DNA from: Meridianimarinicoccus marinus
Lineage (GTDB): Bacteria; Pseudomonadota; Alphaproteobacteria; Rhodobacterales; Rhodobacteraceae
Direction of reading: 5' to 3'
Assembly: GCF_040689105.1 (NCBI RefSeq)
Contig: NZ_JBFBVU010000007.1
Location: forward strand, 100,859 to 164,858
DNA length: 64,000 nucleotides
The notes beneath the pieces are model-generated. The model did no database searches. It was not told the origin of the DNA and saw only the letters and a list, made by a program, of their open reading frames with translations. This document shows, in pieces, positions 16,816-24,970 of the stretch. The stretch's first letter is position 1; every line of letters starts with the position of its first letter. The position numbers were made by a program, and so were the translations under genes.

Positions 16816-17684
16816 GCCGGGCCGCTCCCGTCGGTCAGGGTGGCCGCCACGGCAGAGGTCAGGTCATGGCGCGGGCGAAATCCGATGCTGGCCAAACGCG
16901 TGGTGTCCGCCGCCAGTCGGGCCGGATCGGACGCCGGGCGCGGCCGTGCGCCCAAATCAACCAGGTCTTCGCCACCCAACTGCCGGGCCACTTCGCCGAT
17001 CAGGTCGCGCACGGCGATGGCCTGACCGCTAGCGATATTGACCGGGCCCTGCAAGTCGCTGTCCAGCACCGCGACCAGCGCGCGCGCCAGATCCTCGACC
17101 TGAAGAAAGTCGCGTTCCTGCAGCCCATCGGTGCAGGCCACCCGTTCCCCGGCGCGCAGCCCGGCGATCAGATCGCCCAGCAGGCGCCCGCGCGGCTCTC
17201 CCAGCCCGTGGACAAAGAAGATCCGCCCCCAGGCCAGCGACAGGTTCAACGCCGGTCCCGCCCCGCACAGGGCCAGCCCGGTGCCCGCCTTGGCCGCGCC
17301 ATAGGGGGTGGCAGGCCGCAGTGGCGAGTCCTCGGACAGCTCAGACACCGACCAGTCGTATTCGGCGCAGGACCCGGCAAAGACCGCCCGCCTACCGCCA
17401 TGCTGGGCGAACCGCCGCGCCAGATGCAGCGTCGCGGCGGCCCAGTCCAGATTGGCGGGCGACGTCCAGCGGTCCGCCACCCCCGCGTGCCAGGCCAGAT
17501 GCACCAGACCCTCGGGACGTTCCCGCGCCAGCAGGATATCGACAGCCCCCGCATCCAGCAGATCGCAGGTCAAGCCGCCCTGCCCGTGGCGCGACACCGG
17601 CAGAACCTCATGCCCGGCAGCATACAACGCGCGGGCGGTCTGCCGCCCGATCAGGCCGGTGGCCCCGGTCAGCAGAACCCGCAT
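16812..17684 (-). CDS. NAD-dependent epimerase/dehydratase (extended SDR), probable nucleotide-sugar ketoreductase
   Basis: A 290-residue extended short-chain dehydrogenase with the N-terminal nucleotide loop GATGLIG (residues 7-13) and the catalytic YGAAK (Tyr-x3-Lys), preceded by the conserved Ser in GSCAEYDW. ERDFLQVEDLARAL and PVNIASGQAIAVRDL are typical of sugar epimerases and reductases. By position after the C-methyltransferase it is a candidate for reducing the 4-keto group of a methylated CDP-sugar. The ATG at 17684 is chosen because it nearly abuts the upstream stop. Confidence 0.88.
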   Translation of the reverse strand: MRVLLTGATGLIGRQTARALYAAGHEVLPVSRHGQGGLTCDLLDAGAVDILLARERPEGLVHLAWHAGVADRWTSPANLDWAAATLHLARRFAQHGGRRAVFAGSCAEYDWSVSELSEDSPLRPATPYGAAKAGTGLALCGAGPALNLSLAWGRIFFVHGLGEPRGRLLGDLIAGLRAGERVACTDGLQERDFLQVEDLARALVAVLDSDLQGPVNIASGQAIAVRDLIGEVARQLGGEDLVDLGARPRPASDPARLAADTTRLASIGFRPRHDLTSAVAATLTDGSGPA

Positions 17685-17685
17685 G

Positions 17686-18921
17686 TCAGGAAATCCGGAT
17701 CTCGGGCACGGCGGTGACAAACTGCGTGCCCGCCTCGGCCAGATCCGACAGTTGCGCGATGATCTCGTCGCGCAGGTTCCACGGCAGGATCAGCACGTAA
17801 TCGGGCCGATCTTCGCGCAGCGCCTCGACCGGGCGCACCGGGATCTGGCTTCCGGGAAGAAGGGTGTTCTGCTTGGCCGGGTTGCGGTCCACGCAATAGG
17901 CGATGCGATCGGGTCCGACCTGCGCGTAGTTCAGGATCGTGTTGCCCTTGGCCGCAGCACCATAGGCGGCCACCAGCTTGCCCTCGACCTTGGCGTGATC
18001 AAGGAACCCCAGAAGCCCGCGGCGCACGGCCTCGACCTTCTCCGCGAAGCCTTCGTAGCCCGCCACCTGATCCAGCCTGGCCGCCGCTTCGCGGGCGCGC
18101 ACGCGCGCCACACCCGGCGCCTCGCCGTGGCTGGCCGCATCACGGCAGGCATAGACCCGCAGCGAGCCGCCGTGCGTTGGCAGTTCTTCCACGTCAAAAA
18201 CCCGCAGACCGGCCTTGGCAAAGATCGTCTCGACCGCCAGCAGCGACAGATAGGAATAATGCTCGTGATAGATGGTGTCGAACTGCACCTGTTCGATCAG
18301 GTTCAGGAGGTGCGGAAACTCGACCGTATAGACCGCATCGCCGGTCAGCAGCGTAGCGACGCCGGCCACGAAATCATTGATGTCCGGCACATGGGCCAGC
18401 ACGTTGGCCGAACAGATCAGGCGCGGCAACTGCCCCTCGGCCACCAGCGTCTTGGCGAAAGCCTCGCCGAAGAACTCCACCCGCGTGGGCACGCCCTTGT
18501 CGATGGCCACCTGCGCGACGTTGGCCGAAGGCTCCACCCCCAGCACGGGGATGCCCTTTTCGACGAAATACTGCAGCAGATAGCCGTCGTTCGAGGCGAT
18601 CTCGACCACCAGATCCTCGGGCCCCAGTCCGAAACGCGTGGTCATCGCCTCCACATAGGCTTTGCAATGGGCCAGCCAACTGTCCGAGAAGGAGGAGAAA
18701 TAGGCGTATTCCGACGAGAAGATCTCTGCCGCCGGGACCGCGTCATCGGCCTGCACCAGCCAGCAGTTTTCACAGACCCGCACATGCAGCGGGTAGAAGG
18801 GTTCGGACTGACCCGCCATCTCGGGCGGCACATAGGAATTGGCCAGCGGCGACAGGCCCAGGTCGACGAAAGTGCGGGTCAGCGGGGTGCCACAATGGCG
18901 GCAATCGGGAACGGTATTCAT
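17686..18921 (-). CDS. Sugar C-methyltransferase (TylC3/TcaB9-like, zinc-binding N-terminus)
   Basis: A 411-residue SAM-dependent methyltransferase acting on 4-keto-6-deoxy nucleotide sugars. The N-terminal zinc site is Cys7/Cys10 and Cys50/Cys53 (Methyltransf_13); the SAM loop VVEIASNDGYLL lies at 105-116; YHEH at 218-221 is the His/Glu catalytic segment seen in C-3 methyltransferases such as TcaB9; the C-terminal third matches Methyltransf_14 (LVAAYGAAAKGNTILNY). The ATG at 18921 overlaps the rfbG stop by one base. The position right after rfbG suggests the substrate is CDP-4-keto-6-deoxyglucose; this is inference. Confidence 0.9.
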   Translation of the reverse strand: MNTVPDCRHCGTPLTRTFVDLGLSPLANSYVPPEMAGQSEPFYPLHVRVCENCWLVQADDAVPAAEIFSSEYAYFSSFSDSWLAHCKAYVEAMTTRFGLGPEDLVVEIASNDGYLLQYFVEKGIPVLGVEPSANVAQVAIDKGVPTRVEFFGEAFAKTLVAEGQLPRLICSANVLAHVPDINDFVAGVATLLTGDAVYTVEFPHLLNLIEQVQFDTIYHEHYSYLSLLAVETIFAKAGLRVFDVEELPTHGGSLRVYACRDAASHGEAPGVARVRAREAAARLDQVAGYEGFAEKVEAVRRGLLGFLDHAKVEGKLVAAYGAAAKGNTILNYAQVGPDRIAYCVDRNPAKQNTLLPGSQIPVRPVEALREDRPDYVLILPWNLRDEIIAQLSDLAEAGTQFVTAVPEIRIS

Positions 18922-19985
18922 CAAGAAGACCCCATAAGCATTTCAAACTGTTCAATTTGTTCACTACAAAGATCGCGCACGGAGGCCCCGCGCGACCAGC
19001 GGCCATACCAGCCCGCCGTCATGTCGATGGTCTGGGCAAAATCCAGAAGCGGACGCCAGCCCAGTTCGACCCGCGCCTTCGACACATCGAGGCGCAGCAA
19101 TCTGGCCTCGTGCAGATCGGCGGCGGCGGGATCGTGGCGAATGGCGCCCTGTCCCAGGGCGGCCACGACGGCGCGCGCCACATCGTCCACCGGGCGTTCC
19201 TCGGCCCGGTCAGGGCCAAAGTTCCAGCCCTCGGCCATTTCAGGGCGATCCACCTGCGCAAGCGCCAGCATCATGTAGCCCGACAGCGGTTCCAGCACAT
19301 GCTGCCACGGCCGGATCGAGAACGGCTGGCGCAGGGTCACATGACCATCGCCGCCAAGGCAGCCGCGCACGATGTCGGGGACAAGGCGATCCTCGGCCCA
19401 GTCGCCGCCGCCGATCACATTGCCGGCACGCACGGTCGCCACGCGCACCGGCTGATCCGGGCCAAAGAAACTGGCGCGCATGGCGGCAGTGGCCAGTTCG
19501 GTGGCGCCTTTCGAGGCCGAATAGGGATCATGCCCCCCCATCGGGTCGGTCTCGCGATAGCCCCAGATCTGCTCGACATTGGCATAGGCCTTGTCCGAGG
19601 TCGCCACAATCACCGATTGCAGCCCCTCGACCCCGCGCAGCGCGTCCAGCAGTTGCACGGTGCCCAGCACGTTCGACGCAAAGGTTTCCACCGGCTCGCG
19701 ATAAGAGCGGCGCACCAGCGCCTGCGCGGCAAGATGAAAGACGAACTCGGGCTGGCTGGCGGCAATGGCGGAGTCCAGTGCGGCGCGGTCATTCAGATCG
19801 CCGATGTGGCTGTCGACCTCGGACAGCCCCAGCAGTTGCCACAGGTTCGGATCGGTCTCGGGCGCCAGCGCATAGCCTGTCACCCTGGCCCCGCAGCGCA
19901 CCAGCCAGGCACACAGCCATGCGCCCTTGAACCCGGTATGCCCGGTGACCAGAACGCGCCGTCCCTTGAAGCGATCGAAACTCAT
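18921..19985 (-). CDS. rfbG: CDP-glucose 4,6-dehydratase
   Basis: Extended SDR that turns CDP-glucose into CDP-4-keto-6-deoxyglucose. The 354-residue product has the nucleotide loop GHTGFKG (residues 15-21), the catalytic YSASK and the family-typical SIRPWQHVLEPLSGY. The ATG at 19985 overlaps the rfbF stop by four bases; an alternative GTG at 20000 lies inside rfbF. It pairs with rfbF as the standard entry to CDP-deoxysugars. No rfbH (3-dehydrase) gene follows, so the 3,6-dideoxy branch is not encoded here. Confidence 0.94.
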   Translation of the reverse strand: MSFDRFKGRRVLVTGHTGFKGAWLCAWLVRCGARVTGYALAPETDPNLWQLLGLSEVDSHIGDLNDRAALDSAIAASQPEFVFHLAAQALVRRSYREPVETFASNVLGTVQLLDALRGVEGLQSVIVATSDKAYANVEQIWGYRETDPMGGHDPYSASKGATELATAAMRASFFGPDQPVRVATVRAGNVIGGGDWAEDRLVPDIVRGCLGGDGHVTLRQPFSIRPWQHVLEPLSGYMMLALAQVDRPEMAEGWNFGPDRAEERPVDDVARAVVAALGQGAIRHDPAAADLHEARLLRLDVSKARVELGWRPLLDFAQTIDMTAGWYGRWSRGASVRDLCSEQIEQFEMLMGSS

Positions 19986-20755
19986 TCCCAGATCTTCCAC
20001 GGCGCCTTGCCGGTGGCCCAGGCGGCTTCAAGTTCCTGCTTTTCGCGGATCGTGTCCATGGGTTGCCAGAAGCCGCTGTGCTCGAAGGCCATCAACTCGC
20101 CGTCGCGGGCGAGGTTCATCAGCGGATCGCGCTCCCAGATGGTGCTGTCGCCGTCCAGATAGCGGCCCACCTCGGGCGACAAGACGAAGAAGCCGCCGTT
20201 GATGAGGCCGCCGTCGCCGAGCGGCTTTTCCAGGAAATCGGTGACGGTCTGGCCGGTCAGTTCCAGCTGCCCGAAGCGGCGCGGCGGCGGCACGGCGGTC
20301 ACGGTGGCCAGCTTGCCGTGGGATTTGTGAAAGTCGATCCCCGCGCGCACGTCGATATCGCCCACCCCGTCGCCATAGGTCAGACAGAACGCCTCGTCCT
20401 CCTGCACATAGGGCATGACCCGCTTCAGACGGCCGCCGGTCATCGACTCGGCCCCGGTGTCCACCAGATGCACCTTCCAGGGCTCTGATTCGGTGCGGTT
20501 GATGGTCATTTCGCCGGTGGCCAGATCGAAGGTCACATCCGACCGGTGCAGGTAGAAGTTCGCGAAGTATTCCTTGATGATGTAGCCACGGTAGCCCAGG
20601 CAGACCACGAATTCATTGACCCCGTGGGCGCCATAGATCTTCATGATGTGCCACAGGATCGGCAGGCCGCCGATTTCGACCATGGGTTTTGGAATGCGGA
20701 CCGTTTCCTCGCTCAGGCGCGTTCCCAGACCGCCCGCAAGAATGACACATTTCAT
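19982..20755 (-). CDS. rfbF: Glucose-1-phosphate cytidylyltransferase
   Basis: Makes CDP-glucose from glucose-1-phosphate and CTP. The 257-residue product begins MKCVILAGGLGTRLSEET, the nucleotidyltransferase loop, followed by PKPMVEIGG and LTYGDGVGDID with the metal-binding aspartates, and ends with HSGFWQPMDTIREKQELE, the RfbF signature. It is the first gene of a five-gene operon, with its promoter presumably in 20756-20890. Confidence 0.95.
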   Translation of the reverse strand: MKCVILAGGLGTRLSEETVRIPKPMVEIGGLPILWHIMKIYGAHGVNEFVVCLGYRGYIIKEYFANFYLHRSDVTFDLATGEMTINRTESEPWKVHLVDTGAESMTGGRLKRVMPYVQEDEAFCLTYGDGVGDIDVRAGIDFHKSHGKLATVTAVPPPRRFGQLELTGQTVTDFLEKPLGDGGLINGGFFVLSPEVGRYLDGDSTIWERDPLMNLARDGELMAFEHSGFWQPMDTIREKQELEAAWATGKAPWKIWE

Positions 20756-20891
20756 CGCCTACCCCCGAATACGCTTTTTACAAGTTTCCAACAAACACCG
20801 GCTGTTACATCGGCCTTAGCATGAGACAGGGACGACGAGAAGGAAAACGGTGACGCGGGGTGAACAGCCGCGGGACCTGGGGCCAGACAGC

Positions 20892-20917
20892 AAAAAGGGC
20901 CGCCGAAGCAGCCCTTT
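20892..20917 (-). terminator. Rho-independent terminator of rplM-rpsI
   Basis: On the minus strand AAAGGGCTGC and GCGGCCCTTT form a ten-pair stem (one G-U) with a TTCG tetraloop followed by TT. It lies 26 bases after the rpsI stop. Confidence 0.85.
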
Positions 20918-20942
20918 CGCAAGATCGTAACGTGAAACGCGA

Positions 20943-21443
20943 TCAGCGCTTCGAGAACTGGAAGCTCCGGCGCGCCTTGCGCTTGCCGAATTTCTTCCGT
21001 TCCACAACGCGGCTGTCGCGGGTCAGGAAGCCTGCAGCTTTCAACGCGGCGCGCAGCGACGGATCGTAGAGTTGCAGCGCCTTGGACACACCGTGCTTCA
21101 CGGCGCCGGCCTGACCCGACAGACCGCCACCCTTCACGGTGGCCATCACGTCGAACTGGTCTTCGACACCGGCCACGGTGAACGGCTGGCGCAGAATCAT
21201 CTGCAGCACCGGGCGGGCGAAATATGTGTTCAGGTCCTTGCCGTTCACGGTGACCTTGCCGGAGCCCGGCTTGATCCAGACACGGGCAACCGCGTCTTTC
21301 CGCTTGCCGGTCGCGTAGGAACGGCCCAGCTCGTCACGAACCGGCTCGCGCGGTTCGGCGGCATCTTCCAGAACCGACAGATCGACGTCGGCAGTTTCAA
21401 CGGCGCCTTTCAGGGCGTCGAGCGACTTGATTTCCTCGGCCAT
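20943..21443 (-). CDS. rpsI: 30S ribosomal protein S9
   Basis: Small-subunit ribosomal protein, 166 residues. The N-terminal 40 residues are an acidic extension common in alphaproteobacteria; the S9 core starts at GRSYATGKRKDAVARVWIKPG, and the basic tail ends KKARRSFQFSKR-like (here RKARRSFQFSKR), which reaches the P-site tRNA. It is in the conserved rplM-rpsI operon with a two-base gap. Confidence 0.98.
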   Translation of the reverse strand: MAEEIKSLDALKGAVETADVDLSVLEDAAEPREPVRDELGRSYATGKRKDAVARVWIKPGSGKVTVNGKDLNTYFARPVLQMILRQPFTVAGVEDQFDVMATVKGGGLSGQAGAVKHGVSKALQLYDPSLRAALKAAGFLTRDSRVVERKKFGKRKARRSFQFSKR

Positions 21444-21445
21444 GA

Positions 21446-21907
21446 TCAGCTCCGCGTGTTCTTGGTGTTCATCGACTTGACGTCCAGCACTTCAGGCTTC
21501 TGGGCCTCGTGCCCATGCTCGGCCCCGGCGTAGACGCGCAGATTGGTCATCTGCTGGCGGCTCAGGCGATTGCCCGGCAGCATGCGCTGCACGGCTTTCA
21601 TCACCACGCGCTCTGGATGCGCGCCTTCCAGGATCTTGCCGGCGGTGATCGACTTGATGCCGCCCGGATGGCCGGTGTGGCGGTAGTAGACCTTGTCGGT
21701 CCGCTTGCGGCCGGTCAGCTGGATCTTGTCCGCGTTGATCACGATGACATTGTCACCCATGTCCATGTGCGGGGTGAAGGACGGCTTGTGCTTGCCGCGC
21801 AGACGCATGGCGACGATCGAGGCAAGACGGCCCAGAACAACGCCCTCGGCGTCGATCAGGATCCACTTCTTGTCGATGTCAGCCGGTTTGGCTGTGAAGG
21901 TTTTCAT
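21446..21907 (-). CDS. rplM: 50S ribosomal protein L13
   Basis: Large-subunit assembly protein, 153 residues, with typical segments KKWILIDAEGVVLGRLAS, GDNVIVINADKIQLTGRK and HPERVVMKAVQRMLP. An AAGGG ribosome-binding site precedes the ATG at 21907. First gene of the rplM-rpsI operon. Confidence 0.98.
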   Translation of the reverse strand: MKTFTAKPADIDKKWILIDAEGVVLGRLASIVAMRLRGKHKPSFTPHMDMGDNVIVINADKIQLTGRKRTDKVYYRHTGHPGGIKSITAGKILEGAHPERVVMKAVQRMLPGNRLSRQQMTNLRVYAGAEHGHEAQKPEVLDVKSMNTKNTRS

Positions 21908-22080
21908 TGGGATGACCCTTTAGTCTGGGTTGAGGGCAGTTGCCCCCGGCATTCGGATTGCGCGGTTTTAGCCAAACACACACCACGGTCAAGCGGAAAA
22001 CGCGAATTTAGGACTGAAAAAGAGCGTATTACAAGTAGGGTATTAAAATACCCCGATATTTGGCTACCTAAGTGCTGGTT

Positions 22081-22113
22081 AAACAAGAACATCTGCCCGA
22101 AGGACAGATGTTC
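22081..22113 (-). terminator. Probable terminator of the glycine-rich VPLPA-CTERM gene
   Basis: GAACATCTG at 22087-22095 and CAGATGTTC at 22105-22113 form a perfect nine-pair stem; reading on the minus strand it is followed by TTGTTT. It lies 27 bases after the stop of the gene at 22140. Confidence 0.5.
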
Positions 22114-22139
22114 CATGCAGTCAGGGTGTCTTTTCTGAT

Positions 22140-23000
22140 TTAACGGCGGCGCACGTAACTGCGCATCAACGTCAGCGCCCACAGCAGCAGAAGCAGCGTT
22201 GCCGGAAGCGGGACAGGCGCAACATCCGGCGGCAAACCGGCAGTGGGCAGTCCCGGGATGCCACCCCCCCCACCGGGGAAGATGCCGCCGCTTGGCGTGC
22301 TGGAGCCGCCACCGGGACCACTGCCAGATCCGCCACCGGATCCATTGCCCCCGCCGCCGCCACCGCCGCCCAGGAAACCCAGGTTCGTTCCCGGACCCGA
22401 GCCGAACAGCGGCGTGCCGCCATTGCCGTTGGGATTGGAGACGCCAACCAGAAGATTGCCCGACGGATCACCGAATACCCCGGGGATCCAGAACGACGGG
22501 GCCGCGCCAAGGGCGAACACCGGATCCCCCTCGCCGCCCGGAAGACCGTCCGGCGGAAAGAGGTTCGAGATTTCCACGATCAGGGATTTGCCGGGGCTGT
22601 CCTCGACCGGGTCCAGGTCGGACATGTCGTCCTGCCACAGCTGGACATGCATGCCGCCGCTTTCGCGCAACTCATCCGAAACAACCAAAGACGCCTTGTC
22701 CGCCAGACCCACCGAGGTGGCGCATTCGCCATCGGGTTCGATCATCGTGACGACAGGATCGCCCTTGCCATTGGCCGGGGGGGTGATGCTGACCAGCGGG
22801 CAGCCATCAAGATACAGATAGACCGTCTGAACGATGGATTCGTCGCCATCATTGATGAACCCCTTGACCGGAGGCTCGCTGACCAGAAGTTCGGGGGTCG
22901 TGGCATCCGGTGACCCGGCAAGCACGCCTGTGGCCGCAAATGCGACGGCACTTGCGGCGGCGAAGGCCCTGATGATCGACTTGTGCCCTGCACTGGACAT
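22140..23000 (-). CDS. Exported glycine-rich VPLPA-CTERM sorting-domain protein
   Basis: A 286-residue secreted protein: signal peptide at 1-28, an acidic central region with two cysteines (DGCPLV, DGECATS) and no recognised domain, then a low-complexity Gly/Ser/Pro-rich linker at about 207-255. The C-terminus has VPLPATLLLLLWAL, one transmembrane helix and the basic end SYVRRR. This tripartite tail is the VPLPA-CTERM signal processed by an XrtD-type exosortase, so the protein is probably released to the surface or matrix. The exosortase gene is not in the window. Two more proteins with this tail occur at 34857 and 45900. Confidence 0.83.
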   Translation of the reverse strand: MSSAGHKSIIRAFAAASAVAFAATGVLAGSPDATTPELLVSEPPVKGFINDGDESIVQTVYLYLDGCPLVSITPPANGKGDPVVTMIEPDGECATSVGLADKASLVVSDELRESGGMHVQLWQDDMSDLDPVEDSPGKSLIVEISNLFPPDGLPGGEGDPVFALGAAPSFWIPGVFGDPSGNLLVGVSNPNGNGGTPLFGSGPGTNLGFLGGGGGGGGNGSGGGSGSGPGGGSSTPSGGIFPGGGGGIPGLPTAGLPPDVAPVPLPATLLLLLWALTLMRSYVRRR

Positions 23001-23092
23001 CGTCTGCTCCCACGTTTCTTGCTGCGGTCCCCGTTACGCACACAGCATTAACCTATTAAAATATGAATACGTTCTATATATATGGAGTCGTT

Positions 23093-23104
23093 TGCAAATT
23101 TGCA
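23093..23104. promoter_or_regulatory. Palindrome TGCAAATTTGCA in an AT-rich intergenic stretch
   Basis: A perfect 12-base palindrome in an AT-rich segment (23041-23105) upstream of the glycine-rich VPLPA-CTERM gene, and between it and the thioesterase gene, which ends at 23217. It could be an operator for the VPLPA-CTERM gene; no regulator is known. Confidence 0.35.
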
Positions 23105-23216
23105 TCTGCCCTTATGGCGATGCCACATATGCGAAAGTATAGGTACGTTCGCAATGCGCCGCTGGTTGCACGGCTCTCACTGGTCGAACCACAGGTACTC
23201 CCGCGGCTTTTCCGGA

Positions 23217-23654
23217 TCAAGCTTCAGGCAGGGAATAGGTTAACGTGGCGCGCGCGACGTGGCGGCACTTTGGCCCGCGCGACCAGATTCGCACGTCCCC
23301 GACCGCCAGGCTGCGGCCCAGTTTCAGCAGGTCCACGTCCGCAACCAAATCGACGCCCGACTCGGGCTTGCGCATGAAGTCGATCGAGCAGTTGGTGGTG
23401 ACCGCCAGCGCCTTGGGGCCGATCATCGACAGCACCGCCAGATAAACCCCCAGATCGGCCAGCGTGAACATGGTGGGGCCCGAAACCGTCCCGCCCGGAC
23501 GCAGGTTTTCTTGGCGGACGGGCATGACCACGCGCAGGCGCATCGGCACCAGCTCTTCGATCTCGACCAGATCGGAAACCTGCGGAAACTCCTCCCGCAG
23601 GAAGGCGTGCAGCGCAGCGGCATCCATTTTCAGGGCGTGCAGGGGATCGGCCAT
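23217..23654 (-). CDS. PaaI family hotdog-fold thioesterase
   Basis: A 145-residue acyl-CoA thioesterase of the hotdog fold. The catalytic region GGTVSGPTMFTLADLGVYLAV fits the PaaI/4HBT type, in which a conserved Asp (here LADLG) and the preceding helix cradle the CoA ester; TNCSIDFMRKP is the typical second strand. It is the last gene of a long minus-strand run and starts nine bases after the enoyl-CoA hydratase stop. Substrate unknown; only the pairing with a hydratase supports a role in acyl-CoA turnover. Confidence 0.85.
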   Translation of the reverse strand: MADPLHALKMDAAALHAFLREEFPQVSDLVEIEELVPMRLRVVMPVRQENLRPGGTVSGPTMFTLADLGVYLAVLSMIGPKALAVTTNCSIDFMRKPESGVDLVADVDLLKLGRSLAVGDVRIWSRGPKCRHVARATLTYSLPEA

Positions 23655-23663
23655 GCGCAGCCG

Positions 23664-24440
23664 TCAGCGTCCCTGGTAGTCGGGCACGCGCTTTTCCAGA
23701 AAGGCCAGCACCCCCTCGCTGAAATCGCGGGTGGCGCCGGCCTTGCCCTGAAGCTGGGCTTCCAGGGCCAGCTGCGTCTCAAGATCGTTGGCCATGCTGG
23801 CGCGCAGGGCCTGCTTGGTCAGCCGGTAAGCTTCGGTCGGGCCGGTGGCCAGATGCACGGCGCGGCGGGCCACATGCTGGCTGAAGTCCGCATCCGGCAC
23901 CGCTTCCCAGATCATGCCCCAGGCGGCGGCCTGACGGGCCGGGACCGGCTCGGCGAACAGGGCCGCGCCCATGGCCTTGGCCATGCCCATCTGGCGCGGC
24001 AGCCAATAGGTGCCGCCCGCGTCCGGGACCAGGCCGATGCGGCTGAAGGCTTGCAGGAAGACAGCACTTTCGGTGGCAATGACCACATCCGCCGCCAGTG
24101 CCAGGTTGGCCCCGGCCCCGGCCGCCGCGCCGTTCACCGCCGACACTGTCGGGATCGGGCAGTCGAAGATGGCGCGCAGCATCGGCACGTATTCGTCGCG
24201 CAGCACCCGTTCGATATCCAGGTTCACCGCGCCGCTGCCATCGCCCAGATCCTGCCCCGAGCAGAAGGCATCCCCCGCCCCGGTCATCACCAGCACCCGC
24301 GCATTGTCTTGCGCAATGCGGATCGCCGCCGGGATCTCGGCCCGCATCTGGGCGTTGAGCGCGTTTTTCACATCGGGCCGGTTCAGGGTCAGCCGCGCGA
24401 TGTCGTCCTCGATGCTCAGGTCGATTGTCTGAAAGTCCAT
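23664..24440 (-). CDS. Enoyl-CoA hydratase/isomerase family protein
   Basis: A 258-residue crotonase-fold protein. The oxyanion-hole motifs are present (GAGDAFCSGQDLGDG and NGAAAGAGANLALAAD), as is the later ASRIGLVPDAGGTYWLPR-like stretch (FSRIGLVPDAGGTYWL). It resembles PaaG-type 2-(1,2-epoxyphenyl)acetyl-CoA isomerases, but no other phenylacetate genes lie here, so the general name is safer. It sits between ccmH and a PaaI-like thioesterase on the same strand. Confidence 0.87.
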   Translation of the reverse strand: MDFQTIDLSIEDDIARLTLNRPDVKNALNAQMRAEIPAAIRIAQDNARVLVMTGAGDAFCSGQDLGDGSGAVNLDIERVLRDEYVPMLRAIFDCPIPTVSAVNGAAAGAGANLALAADVVIATESAVFLQAFSRIGLVPDAGGTYWLPRQMGMAKAMGAALFAEPVPARQAAAWGMIWEAVPDADFSQHVARRAVHLATGPTEAYRLTKQALRASMANDLETQLALEAQLQGKAGATRDFSEGVLAFLEKRVPDYQGR

Positions 24441-24505
24441 ATCCGTCTCCGCCAGGTTGCGGGCAGGTTACTTGGAAAACGCCCCCAGGCCAGAGGAACG
24501 CGGGG

Positions 24506-24970
24506 TCATTCCTTGAGGATTTCCTGCAAGCGCTTTTCCTCGGCGGCATCCAGGGTCTGCGCGGCGGGTTCCGGAGCAGCGTTGCGGCGGCGGATATAGA
24601 CCACACCCAGTCCGGCACCAACCAGCAGCATCAGCGGTCCGGCCAGCCACAGTACCAGATTGGAGCCATCGGTCTGCGGTTTCAGCAGGACATATTCGCC
24701 ATAGCGGTCGACCACGAAGTCGATGACCTCGTCGTCGCTGTCCCCCTCCACCAGCCGTTCGCGCACCAGCAGCCTCAGGTCGCGCGCCAGATCGGCGTTG
24801 GAATCGTCGATGCTCTCGTTCCGGCAGACCAGACAGCGCAAGCCCTTGGACAAGTCGCGCGCGCGGTCTTCCAGCACCGGGTCAGAGAGCACCTCGTCGG
24901 GCTGAACCGCCGGGGCGACCAGCGGGACAAGCGCCAGAAAGGCGGCGGCCAGAACCGCGCGCCGGATCAT
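24506..24970 (-). CDS. ccmH: Cytochrome c-type biogenesis protein CcmH
   Basis: Periplasm-facing thiol-disulfide protein that keeps apocytochrome c haem-binding cysteines reduced for haem attachment. The 154-residue product has a signal sequence (1-21), the redox motif LRCLVC (Cys46 and Cys49) followed by RNESIDDSNADLA, and one membrane helix near residues 106-126. The ATG at 24970 overlaps the ccmF stop by four bases. It is the short CcmH form without a TPR domain. Confidence 0.96.
   Translation of the reverse strand: MIRRAVLAAAFLALVPLVAPAVQPDEVLSDPVLEDRARDLSKGLRCLVCRNESIDDSNADLARDLRLLVRERLVEGDSDDEVIDFVVDRYGEYVLLKPQTDGSNLVLWLAGPLMLLVGAGLGVVYIRRRNAAPEPAAQTLDAAEEKRLQEILKE

Noticed and set aside
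22230..22400. Tandem repeat or CRISPR-like array in the Gly-rich region
   Set aside because: The repetition comes from Gly/Pro/Ser codons in a low-complexity linker; there are no regular spacers. The ssb linker near 47740-47870 is the same case.
23063..23377. Possible 104-codon gene in the AT-rich gap and over the thioesterase end
   Set aside because: The start is in the AT-rich regulatory stretch without a ribosome-binding site and the end overlaps the thioesterase gene by 160 bases in a shadow frame.
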